NCBI RefSeq assembly: GCF_026151205.1
Contig: NC_087074.1
Span: 18,863,240-18,923,239 of the forward strand
Direction of reading: 5' to 3'
Length of the DNA: 60,000 nt
Source of the DNA: Bolinopsis microptera
Taxonomy: Eukaryota > Ctenophora > Tentaculata > Lobata > Bolinopsidae
The position numbers and the translations under genes are program-made. The notes beneath the pieces are model-generated. The model saw only the letters and a program-made list of their open reading frames with translations. It was not told the origin of the DNA and did no database searches. This document shows positions 35,579 through 46,911 of the stretch, in pieces (positions within the stretch are counted from its first letter, which is position 1; every line of letters starts with the position of its first letter).

Positions 35579-36844
35579 ATGGCTGCGATTAAAACTCACC
35601 AATCATTGAGGCAAGCGGATCCAAATCACAAAATATGTATCTTCGGGCCCCAATATTGCATGACAGGACCATTTCAGATCAATATTGGATCTGACCGTTA
35701 CAATATCACTGATGGTAATGGAAATACGTTTTTTCTTCAAGTGAGTATGAGTTTCAAAATGCTTTATCAAAATCATATCTGAGTAATCGGGCTTTTACTA
35801 ATTCGCTCGCCCAAAAATTTCACGTGACTTTGGTTTTTATGGTTTTGCAGCTGTACAAAACGGTTTTACATAAACCCTAATCCCAACCCTAATCCCAAGG
35901 CCTAACCATAACCCCGAAGCTATCCATAACCCTTACCACAACCCTAACCCTAACCCGAGCCCTTAACAATCGAATTCATGTTTTACTAGCCTGTCACGTG
36001 ACTAAAACGGTTTTTTGCCCATAACTCTCCAGGGAAGCATTTTCACCCCATTTTCACCCCCAAAGGACTTTTTCACAAGAATTTTCTTAAAATTTGGGCG
36101 AGCGATTTAGTAGGAGCGGAGTAACTGTGAATAATGGTTTTGGTGTTTAATTGTTAATGTGCATTTAAGTTCTTCATTAGTCAAATTTCCACAAGGAACT
36201 TTCATCGGATACAGAGAAATCATGGAGAGCCACCTTCGAGCGGGAAAAATCTGCAATGCTTGATGAATATGGGAACGAGCTTTGCAAAATAAAGAGATAC
36301 TTGACGGGCTGGCGATACATATGGCACATGAATTGTACTGCCACTGGTGAGGGTATGAATCAACGGAGGATTACAATGGCCTTCAGACATTTTACCAGGA
36401 ACATGAAATGCTACGTTCATGTCACTGATGATTATAACAGGTACCGAGAGATAAATTAAATCTATACAGTGTTCTGTAGTAATTGGATGATTTTAGCTTA
36501 TAATTAATTACGGTCAAATTAATTAGAGAGTTTGTTGATTTCGGGTAGGTTAACTAGTTAAACACTTACAAGCTTAGGTAATATCTTTCATTAAAACTAT
36601 TTTAAACAAATGATAATTCTTCAGCAATTCTAAGCCGGAAATAATGATGAAATGCTCTGTGACATGTACACGAGAACGAACAAACAACGTAAATATATAC
36701 GATGGCGAAACTAATCAGCTGTTTGCTCGTATGAGCGGTAATAAGCACGGCTTGATCCGCCTCTCAATTGAGCCTGACATTGACGTGGCCTTCATGACAG
36801 CACTTGCTTTGATGTGGGATGTTGCCCTTAGGAATTGGGGTTAA
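35579..36844 (+). CDS. LURP-one/tubby-C-like domain protein, three exons, 213 aa
   Basis: Exons 35579-35740 (ATG; donor TTCAA/GTGAGT), 36181-36440 (acceptor TTCATTAG; donor AACAG/GTACCG) and 36625-36844 (acceptor TTCTTCAG; stop TAA). Phases 0 and 2 agree, giving 214 codons. The fold signature is that of LURP-one-related proteins, which share the tubby/scramblase barrel: a strand pair with DRYNITDGNGNTFF, then MLDEYGNELCKIKRYL and KCYVHVTDDYN, then NVNIYDGETNQLFARMSG and the C-terminal hydrophobic helix SIEPDIDVAFMTALALMWDV that closes the barrel. About 200 aa is usual. Animal members have no settled function; membrane-lipid association is inferred from the fold. Intron 1 contains MITE copy E. 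The start is the first in-frame ATG; an AG just upstream (about 35566) may mark a 5' UTR exon. Confidence 0.82.
35790..36118. mobile_element. Telomere-repeat MITE, copy E, in intron 1
   Basis: Family A ends (ACTAATTCGCTCGCCC and the complement) are flanked by GAGTAATCG/GAGTAACTG, a slightly decayed 9-bp duplication. The CCCTAA tract is intact. Part of the middle found in copy A is deleted. Confidence 0.85.
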
Positions 36845-38246
36845 ACGGACCCTGATCTTCGTCATTAAATAATGGTGATGACTAAAAATACCTCAATGAT
36901 GTGGAATCGGGGGACTATAAATAATTAGTACAAAATGGACTTGATCTGATAATGTGATATCTTTACCAAAAAATATTGTACTGTACTATGTATTTTGGTA
37001 AAAATATCAGTATTAAAATATTAAGTTTATTTGAGCTTTAATTGTAAGTCGACTTCGCTTGTCGACTTCCCTAGTGCTTACACCATTGCACTTGAAGTTG
37101 AACGATAAACAGTTTTTTTCCAGGTCTGTTCATATATATTATATATCCTGTTACAATTATTTGAATTTAATACTAATAGTCATCTGTGAGTAAAACTAAA
37201 AGAATTTTGTTGGATTCAGAGTCACAATTTAAGCTTTTCAATGACAAATTAGCTAACACTAGCAGCGTACCCGTCCTCCGGACGACAATAATTCTTTACT
37301 TTCACTGACACCACGTTTTCGCTTTCTAAATTTATTGGGTGACCCAAATGGGTCAAATTTAAAGACAGGATTTCCAAATATTAGAATTAGCATTAGAATC
37401 AAATTTACACGGCAATACGATAATAATAGTAAATAATTTAAAGATTCTTCGATCTGCTGATTCAGCATCTGCCAGTTCTAAATCGTATTTTTGTTTCGAT
37501 TGGCCCCCATGTGCAAAAAACAGCACACTACTTTGGAGTCGAAACAATATTGTACTGCAGTAAGTGCATAGTTTTACATGCATTGAAAATCTTATCAGCT
37601 ATGTATAAAAAGATAAGATTCAATAATTAGCGACGGCACATTTCCAAGTATAGTAGTAGCTGTAGTAGATCTGTAAATAGATATTGGTATTTATATGTTA
37701 TACTCATTTGTATCTGCTAATTTGTGCAGATAATATTGTCTTGATAACGAATGTGTCAAGAGTTAGAGACTGAAATCATTATTTGACACCACTTGGGGAT
37801 CCAAATTTTGGGCACTAAAATTATTGTTCCGTGGCCAATTTTTTATTTTTTCATGCTGATTTGAAAAGCATAAAAGCATTTGACCCAGTCAAAAAAGTTT
37901 CAGTTGTATATCTTTTACGGTTTTTGCGGAAAGTCGCGTTAAAGTTGATGCCGTGGTATCGTCTCGCTTTATTTATAGTAAGATGAACAAATTAATGAAG
38001 AAAATCTAAAAACTACGCTACTGATACATTATTGGCAAACAATTTTATCGAATGAACGAGAGGTCTCAAAATTTGTTCATGATCAATAATCTCCGGAGAC
38101 CATACCCTACAGCAATTATAAATGATTAATAACGTTCTCAAACCGTTCTTATGTTATCAACAGTGATCACTTGTTCGCCATTTTTGGGACACCCAGTATC
38201 AAATAAAACCAGTCTTTCGTTACACTTACAAAATTCATTCACACAG
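36845..38246. other. Intergenic between convergent genes
   Basis: 3' flanks of the LURP-one-like gene (plus) and the adhesion GPCR (minus). No exon or element recognised. Confidence 0.45.
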
Positions 38247-41200
38247 TCAAATTTCTGCATTATCGTCTGAATTAGCTGGAAACTCATTTTTGCTTACACT
38301 TTCAGACGTTCGATCATCGTTGGAGGCGGCGGCGTTTTCATAAATGTTGTCAGCTTGGTTTGGGACGGCACTGGCGCTGATCGTCATTGCCTGAGTTAAC
38401 GGGGCTACTGATCTACCGGCGGCAGCGGCGGCGAAAGATATTGTAGAGGTCCTCCTCTCCTCTTGAAGCCCAACCTTAACCAGCCAGTGAGACGTGACCT
38501 GGTCGTTGAGCACAATGTAGAACAGGAATACAAATATGCCCTGAAAGTTTACATGGATAATTATCTCCGTTTGTAGTGCAATTAACCATTTTTCGTCTTT
38601 AATTTTCATAATGATGATATACTTGTGTAGTGGGTATCGATATTATGATACTTTAAAGATAACATCTAATTCGGAAGAAGGATAAAGAAGGCTGTAGAAA
38701 ACACGCGCATACCTGAGAACTATTAAAAAGAATGAACAGATACTGCATCCCCACTTGGAAGTGAGGGGCTGGGAGGGACATGAATATTCCAAAGAACCAG
38801 CCTGTTCCAAGCAAGACCATCACACCGACTGCTGATTTAAGCTGCCGCTGAAGTTAGTTTAAGAATTTTTGCGATATTAAAATGAAGCATATGAAAAGTA
38901 AAACAAACCAGACAACAGGCCAGATGATAAACAATTCTTCGATCATATTCAAAGACGCTAAATATTAACAACCTTAGAACTCACTAAAATTTGTCCCCGA
39001 TCAGAGATGTTGCCGGATGAGTTTGAGTTCTTGATCACTTTGGCAACCAGTGCGAAGAATACAAGGTTCACCAAGATAACCAAGACAATGGGGGCTAAGA
39101 AGAGAGTGTAGAAGGATGTACTTTCAGGGCGGATAAAGCACATAGTGTCCGCTAGGTACCCGTGTTCTGTGAAAGTGAAGCTACCTACGGTGTGCCGCTT
39201 CGTGAAGACGAAATATCCGATGAATGGTATCGGTAGAGGGATACCTAGAATATGGTCAGGTAATTTGTATGATAAGAGTATATAATTATACTCTTCTTAT
39301 TTAAAAACAATCGAATAACCAAGATTATGCAAGTGTTCAGATAGAGAAAATATAAGATTGAATAATAATATTAATAACATACCCCATGCCGCGAGGTTAA
39401 ACTTCAGCATACACTTTGAGATATGAGATCCGAACACTTGTACGAGAGAAAGGTACATAAGGAACCCTTCGACGACCATCCAGGCGAAGACCACAAGCCA
39501 TAAGTAATGCTGGATCATCGCGTACACGGCACATCTCGTCGACTTCTGAAACGGGTGGTGGTTGATGAGTCGGGCAGTATTCGAAAAGGTCTGACAACTG
39601 GATTAAAAAGGATATCTTATTGAGTTATGGTAAGCAGCTGGACTCCTATAATATTATATTCTGTCAGCACAACTTATAGTTATCATCTAACCTCTAAATA
39701 TAACTCAAGCTTACCAGTTTTATAACTCCGGTATCATCAGCAGAAATGAAAGCGTCTTGGATGAGGAACATCAATGACGCCAACAAAAGCGCAGTGGTGA
39801 AACAGATGTTGATCTTAGCGGATCGAGTTGATCGAAGAGCTTTAGCAGGAAGTAGGAACACCAGAGTTAAGATGAGACTGACGATTGAAATTCCGAGTAG
39901 TACATACGTTAAGTAGCTCTGTACTTCGGCAAACCCACGGTCAATCTCGTAAGCTGACTGAAAACATTTGGTGAAGGAGTGTTTCAAGCTGGGAGATATT
40001 ACTATAAGTAAGACGAGTTTGAGGCCAGTATTACATAAAATAAAACGAGTTATGTATCATGATGGTTATCAATTTCCTTCCACAGAATCTCACCATGAGG
40101 ACAGCAAAGCTGGTGTTGTGAGAGCACAAACAGAGCACCCCGTCTGATGGCTTGGCAGAGTTGTAGATGGTCTCGCAACCCTCCTTCCACTTTGCTTTAA
40201 CAGGGTCGTATTTTGCGCAGATGTACGAAACTTGCATTCTTTTACCGTTAGGTTCCATGGTGAGGCTTGAGCTGGTGTTGCCCTGAAGGTTGTAGAGGAT
40301 TAGAAAATATACATACAAAGGAATTATTTGCGTTAATGCTGATAGGATGTATACTTGGGGGGGGGGGGGGGGGGGGGGGGCAACCATATTAAAGTATATT
40401 AAAATGTAGGATTTTTTCCAATTTTGACCCGGGGATATACTTTAATATACTTTAATATACTTTAATATACTTTAATATACTTTAATATACAGGGTGGGCC
40501 AAAAGTCAGTGTGCAAACGTTGGGTCTTATACCTCCGCCGTGTTTTATATTTGAGGGTTGTTGCTTTGCAGATGGTTTACTGTACCTACTGGTTCGAAGA
40601 TTCCGTCACCAAAATTTGAAAATTCGAATATTTTAGACCACGCCCATTCAATATTAAAACACTTATATTGTTCTCCCCGAACATGCTAGATGTCTAATTT
40701 TTTTCAGAGACGGTAGATTTTTAAATGTTGCATATGATCTGAAAATATGAGGCAAAACGGATTAGAAATGACGAAGTTATCAAGCATTTTCTGTATCTCG
40801 TTAACAAAATTGACTGGGTGATTATGTGACACCGCGACACGACACCTTAATTGGGCAGCCTTCACGATTCCCATAATGTTTAACGGGGTGGTTAACGGGG
40901 TCACCTAATCACGTGATTAGGTAAACCAATCACCTGATCACACGTAATGAATATCTCGGTCATCTGAGAAGCTAGAACTCTCATTTTTTCAGGGCAAACG
41001 TAATTTAAATGGCCAAACACAATTCAATAAAATTTGGCTCGATCCGACTATCCAAACTATCAAATAAATGCGAAAATGAACCTTCTTTTGAAACAAATGA
41101 ACACAAATATGTTTCGATTTGACAAATTTCTCGAACCAGTGGTGGTAGTAAGTCATACCAGAACAAATTATTTCAATTGGGCACTCAGTGACTGAGCTAT

Positions 41201-44200
41201 TAAGGCCAACGTTTGCACACTGACTTTTGGCCCACCCTGTACTTTAATATACTTTAATATACTTTAATGTACTTTAATGTACTTTAATATACCTACATTT
41301 TCTCCATTCAAATTTTGAACCATATTAAAGTATATTAAAATGTAGGTTTTTTTTCCAATTTTGACCCGGGATATACTTTAATATATTTTAATATACTTTA
41401 ATATACCTACATTATAAAAAATTATGTGAAAAATTTTGTTTTATTCAATGTATGGATTAGATTTACCTTTCATGTAAAGTTAGTCTTGTTCAAAGATATT
41501 GATACTTGACCAATTTATGAGCCAAAATATATGAAGTATGAGTTCAGGGGACTAGCAACTGGCTTATCTTCTAATCTACTAATTGTAGGTATATTAAAGT
41601 ATATTAAAATGTAGGATTTTTTTACTTATATTTTTTGAGTAAAGAGGTGTAAACTGTAAATATCTCTGTTATGCTTGCCAGCACTGTGGTACTAGATGCG
41701 CACGCAACATCCGCATAAAGTTTGCACGTGCGAAACGTAAGAAATTGTCTCATTCATGATTTCGATTACTTTTTGCTTTCCGACGAAAATTGTCTGATAT
41801 CGTCCAGAATCTTATTTGCCACAGTGTAAAATTAAAATTTAAGTATAATTATCGTATTTAAATAACTCACTATATTAATGGTGGGCTTCATGAAGACATT
41901 TAGCTTGAAGTCATCAGGTACTGCGTTTTGAACTTTGACCTCAGTGATGAAAGAGTTAACAAAGCTCTTTTTGGTGTCCTCGCCATCTTTCTTGGTTGCG
42001 TCCTCCAAATCATTCTTCAGGTCATCCATGATTTTAGTGACGGCTTCCTTGTCGTCTTCGTCTTCCTCTTTTGTCACGATTGAAGTCGTCCTGTCGGGCA
42101 TAAGTGTCGAGTCTGTGATGAGGACCACGGCCATGTCCACATCTGCGTTCTTTTCTCCCGTCTTTGTCTCGATCTGAATAAATTTCATAGTAACATATTT
42201 TAATGATACGATGTTAAATTCATAACATTTACGCATTGCAATACTAATAACTACTGTATGAATTCTAGGTACTGTTAAGCGAGTACTAATAGAATAAATT
42301 CTGACCAATAGAATCGTGTTTTCCTCTTCGTCATCGCCGGATCCAGAGCCTACTTCGCAACCTTGAAGGTCCTTGCCACCTCGACTTGCCTTAGAAAGGG
42401 TGAGGGCGACAACTCCATTACTGCTGGGTTCACCAGCATCTGCATCTTTCTTAACATCGATCACAGCTATGCGAGGAGACTTGATAATCTTGTTCTTGAC
42501 AACAGTTTGCTTAACAACGTTAACAGTCTGAGTCACCAAACTGATCGGTTAGATCTATTTATAGGTTATGATTTGTGAGGTGGCTTGTGTCTTTTAATGT
42601 ACAAATGATGAAATAAATTCCAGAAATGATTAAGTAATGTATGAATGTCGAAAAATTTTGAAGTATGGTACAATTCTCACAAAAAAAAATCAAAACAATG
42701 TACCCGTCACAGATCTTGCTGGCGAACTGGGTTTCAGTGTCGTTATCAGCTGTTTTAAAGTCGGACTTCACAAGGTTAGACACGGTGTTTAGGACGCTCT
42801 GGGCCACTGCCTCGGAGATTTCCCCGCTTTTGACGATGGATTTTAGAACATTAGACACCGCCTCTACGTCACCGATACCGTTCTTACCCTCATTATTTGT
42901 CATCTTCTCCATCTGTGCCGTCTTATCTTCATTCGAGGCAGTCTGAGGAGAATGTAGTTATATGACCGGCCATCAACATAAACAATTGGAAAATTAACTA
43001 TGGTTTAAGCTAGTTGTATAAGATACCATATTTAACTTTTTGTTAACTTTTTTAACTGATATGAGTCATACTAAACCTTATCGTTGGCTAGTTGTTCTAT
43101 AGCTATCGTATTTTTAGTGTTCTTGCAATAGTAAGTCCCCTCCACATATAACTCCTTGTTCCTCTTCATCTTGCAAGTGAAAACCGCCGTGAAGTCATCA
43201 AACTGACATTTCTTGTACTGTGAGCTTTTACCGAGCCCCAGCCAGCCGTGGCTGAATGTTCCGTACTGCGTTCGATAGGTTTCAGAAACACAGCCTTGTC
43301 CCAGACCACCTGAAACTTAGATCATTTTTATTTTTAAAATTAAAAAAAATTCATATTTGCACTCTAAAAGTAGAAGGAGTAAAAAAAGGGGGCATTTGCG
43401 ATGGTCCCGGGTCCACTCTTGACTCTACCCAATTTTTGGTTTGCTTCAAAATTCAAAATGTAAAATACGAGTTTAAGTTCTTGCATCGTATTAACCTCAA
43501 GCATAAGTATCATACTAAAACTTGTAACCTGGTTTTGGGCAACTAACCTGGTTTTGGACAACTAACCTGGTTTTGGACAACTAACCTGGTTTTGGACAAC
43601 TAGGCTCCGCTAGATAAGTAAAAGCGTCTCCAGACGTGCATGTCACTTCACTGCTCCCTTTGTTGAGAGCTCCAGAGTACGAGCATGTAACTTCCACCAC
43701 GTGTTGAGCACCTCCACCTCGTTACAGTGTATCACAAGCCTGATATCTGCACTTTTGGTGAGGGTGAAACGCCATATCTTGTCTGCATCACTGGGAGGTG
43801 TTATGGAGAAGTTAGACCAGGAAGGCTTGCACCAGTCGAGTTTGTATTTTAGAGTTTCGCCGAAGTTGATCCATACTTTTCCTGCATTGTACTTCCAAGC
43901 AGAGTAGAAGGACACTGTCAGGTTATCTAGACTCTGCAACTCGCTGTTGGTTTTAACTTGTAAAGGTACTGAGGCCAGGCCCCATTCTATGTACGCATCG
44001 TCATCAGGTTGCACTGGTAACCAACCTGTGTGGTATTAATAAGTGACGTCACGTCTGGTATTAAGTGACGTCACGTCTGGTATTAAGTGACGTCACGTCT
44101 GGTATTAAGTGACGTCACGTCTGGTATTAAGTGACGTCACGTCTGGTATTAAGTGACGTCACGTGAACTGAGAGAAATGAATCTCATCAGTGTGAATTTT

Positions 44201-45053
44201 GTGATAGCACTCCTCCGTCAATCAATGTAATACAAGGTGGTCCTATATTTTGATTTACGGTATAAAAACACGACAGTGAAGCTGAAGACTCCCTTGACAA
44301 TAATTCAATTATGCCCATTATATTTATACAATCAATTTGTGCTGTTAGAGTCAGTATATAAACTGAGTCTAACAGCATACAAACAGATTAATCAGCTTCA
44401 GACTTAAGATTCGTAATATAAAGATGCTAATAACTGGTTGTTACTTTCACCCAGCTCGGGTTCAGTCTAGTGCATTCTGGTGGAGTGTTATAGCTTAATT
44501 CAAACAATCTCAATCAGATATCGTTTTATATCAAATTTAACCCAAGCACGTACCAACTCAATAACAGATCAATTTGGGAATCTTACCTTTGGTCCCAAAA
44601 CATGACTTATAAGCTGTAAACCAGCCCGACCGGGAACCAATGTCCGTGTACTTTAATCTATAACACTGCCTCCTGGTCCAATGAGCTGGGCTTATAAGTA
44701 CTGCTAGACAAAGTTCCTCTTCATTACACCAACTTATACAATCGTCTTTGTTGATCAGGTTTTTCTGTCCAATTCTGTTAAAGTCTCCTATGTTACCGGT
44801 GTTATTATGCCAGCAACCTGACATTACTAAGGTAAGTAACATTTTTCACAACGATAAACCCCCCTTTTGAGTCTTGGTATTTCGTTAAATTTGATAAGCG
44901 ACCATCATTCATTATGAAAAATTGAAATATGTATTCTTGATTCAAAGTCATTCAAAACTAGAGATTAGGGTTAAAAATGAAATGTAAGATCTTACTAATA
45001 CCTCGTGTTGCAGAGTGCAGTAAGTACGCTATGAAAACGATAACAAGCTTCAT
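38247..45053 (-). CDS. Adhesion G-protein-coupled receptor, 13 exons, about 1,008 aa
   Basis: Exons 5' to 3': 45002-45053 (signal peptide MKLVIVFIAYLLHSA), 44587-44826 (PAN/apple-like, six Cys; alternative start 44817), 43586-44025 (WRFTLTKSADIRLVIHCNEV module, then sushi-like cysteines), 43077-43309 (Cys-rich), 42704-42942, 42306-42540 and 41871-42173 (GAIN, acidic loops), 40094-40282 (GPS), 39715-39957 (TM1-2), 39383-39545 (TM3), 38985-39244 (TM4-5), 38713-38847 (TM6), 38247-38540 (TM7 and tail). All borders are GT/AG and phases agree except within exon 3, which is one base short or two long. The GPS has four Cys and ends CLCSHNTSFAVLM. SSQGIFVFLFYIVLN crosses the exon 12/13 junction and is the family's TM7 hallmark. 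The tail is Ala/Ser-rich. The ligand is unknown. Intron 7 holds a mariner-derived MITE; intron 2 holds the CRE-like array. Confidence 0.88.
40362..41620. repeat. Minisatellite TATACTTTAA plus poly-G run in intron 7
   Basis: About 20 G at 40362-40380, then tandem 10-mers TATACTTTAA on both sides of the mariner MITE. Longer units TTAAAGTATATTAAAATGTAGG recur at about 40390, 41325 and 41590 in the opposite orientation to the 10-mers. Confidence 0.85.
40490..41239 (-). mobile_element. Internally deleted derivative of the mariner-like element
   Basis: Ends CAGGGTGGGCC...GGCCCACCCTG with TA on both sides (40488-40489, 41240-41241). In reverse orientation it matches both flanks of the 34014-35357 copy but lacks its transposase region (about 34390-34990). 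It inserted in the TATACTTTAA array of the GPCR intron. Confidence 0.92.
43525..43600 (-). repeat. 19-bp tandem repeat that multiplies a splice donor
   Basis: Four copies of TAACCTGGTTTTGG(A/G)CAAC at 43525, 43544, 43563 and 43582. On the minus strand each contains CCAAAACCAG/GTTA, the exon 3 donor of the GPCR; the innermost copy (43582) is joined to the exon. Confidence 0.9.
44041..44165. promoter_or_regulatory. Six-copy array of the CRE palindrome TGACGTCA
   Basis: TGACGTCA at 44044, 44066, 44088, 44110, 44132 and 44154, exactly 22 bp apart, in the unit TGACGTCACGTCTGGTATTA. TGACGTCA is the consensus CREB/ATF site. It lies in intron 2 of the GPCR. Function as an enhancer is inference; it could be only a minisatellite. 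Confidence 0.6.
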
Positions 45054-45653
45054 GGTATAACGCTGAACATTTTTACCTGGAAATATGACAAAACTTTTGA
45101 TTGATGTTTAATGATCTCAGAGGACTTTGAAGACGTTCAACAGAAATTAAGAAATTTCGTATGCAGAGCCCAGACACTAGAAATAGAATAACCTTTTTGA
45201 TCCTTTTTCTTCGACATCTGTTCACTGTTGAATAAAGTCGTTACTATGTACTAACCATTAACGCTGTTCAAGATATGAGAGCGAGCAAAGGAAACTCCGC
45301 TGAATACTGCACTGATATACGATAAAACTAAAAGGACCGATTTGATCTTTGCGTGTCATTAGCGCCCATCACCTTGCTCGATCCTGGTAAAGCAGATCAC
45401 CAATTTTGAAGCCTGTAGTCTTTTATTCAACCTGAGATGCATAGAAATATCACGGCGCCTTACGAACATTTCATTGTTCTGAGATAACTAATGCACGATT
45501 AGGTTCGTGTGTGAGAGAATCAGGTCTCGTCTTCTAGTGCTGCAGATTTGAATATTTATCGAGAGAATCGGGTCTCGTCTTCTAGTGCTGCAGATTTGAA
45601 TATTTATTGTTACTAGAAAACCGGCCGAGAGCTTTGTAGTACACGGCATGTAA
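45054..45653. promoter_or_regulatory. Upstream flank of the GPCR, with a 49-bp tandem duplication
   Basis: Between the GPCR start and the tandem array. A 49-bp unit (GAGAGAATC(A/G)GGTCTCGTCTTC...) is duplicated at about 45512-45608, close to the left edge of the array. No TATA box stands out. Confidence 0.4.
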
Positions 45654-46911
45654 TAAAGATGGCAGATCGTGAATGGCAGCTATCTTACTTATAGGCCATT
45701 GTATGATATCATGTTATTCATGCTCGCAATAAACTTATAAGCATTGCCCAACATACCTAAGAATCTAAGATAAAGAGCTCTGGAGTTATTTCTTACGATG
45801 AGACGAAAAGTTTGGTTTGATTATTACTGATTAAGAAACAATGAAAACTAACTCGTTACTTTATATTTGTGTCCAAAAAAGGTTTATTGACACTCCATAA
45901 AGATATAAATAAACGGTAACAACTCATATTCATTATCTATCTGTAGAAAACAACATAAAAACCGTTCTTTACAATAATAGACCGTGATCTAATTTAAACT
46001 ACAGTTACAGCTCTATCGTAGTATTGTAAAACTTCTATTTTAATTTGGTTCTTTTGGAAAAAATTTGTTTAGTTTTACAACTTACGAATATAATAGACTA
46101 TAGAAATCTTATCGGTATCAAATAAATAATTAGACAGACTCAATTAATACATTTCCAGAATGAGGGGAAAATTGAACCGATTTTTAGATCAATAACAACA
46201 CGATTACCAATTAATTACAAAACTACAAATCTATTACATTTATTGAGTATTATCAATTATGTAATGGGAGGGAAGCTTTTTAACCAGGTGTAGCTAGTCC
46301 ACAGCCCTAGCTCTATAATACGAAGAAATTGTTTCAATTCTAACTGAAAAGCTCTAATATAATAAATCACAATCTATTATAGAAATTAGGGATTCACCGA
46401 CATGATGAAGAACCAAGTCTGATGTAGCCCATATCAGATGCCACCACAGGATCGGTTACTATATAAGACTCCAGACAATGTCAAAGCAAATCGGTATCAC
46501 GGGGTGAGGTGTTGTTTTCACTAATAACAGTTTTCACTCAGTATCATATCAATATTGTCAAAATTCAACTTATTATAGATTTAATCAAAATTTTATACAA
46601 AATGCTGGTCTTAGCGCATGCAATGTTAGACAGTTACTTGATTTAACTTATTTACAGCATAGTCGGAAAATAATTTACCCTTCTGTAAGCAAACCAGAAA
46701 GCAGATAGATCTTCTAAATTTAATTTATACTGTTCTAATGGATTTCACAACTTTTAATTCTTTAGAAGAAAATTGACATAACCGTGTATTGCGCTGGCAA
46801 TACCAATTAATTACAAGAACATGTTTTTAAGATTGCATGTAACAAACTAATAAAGTTAAACCATAGAATTTTAACCATTTAATTTATCAATTAAACGACT
46901 ACAAAACTGTG
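45654..46911. other. 3' flank of the chimeric gene in each unit
   Basis: About 1.25 kb of AT-rich sequence without a recognisable exon; the corresponding stretches are 49752-51009, 53817-55065 and 57789-59037. A plus-strand AAGATGGCAG at the unit start resembles a YY1-type start-site motif, followed by a 12-codon frame. Confidence 0.4.

Noticed and set aside
43640-43740. Programmed ribosomal frameshift in the GPCR
   Set aside because: No slippery heptamer or downstream structure was evident; an indel or alternative donor is simpler.
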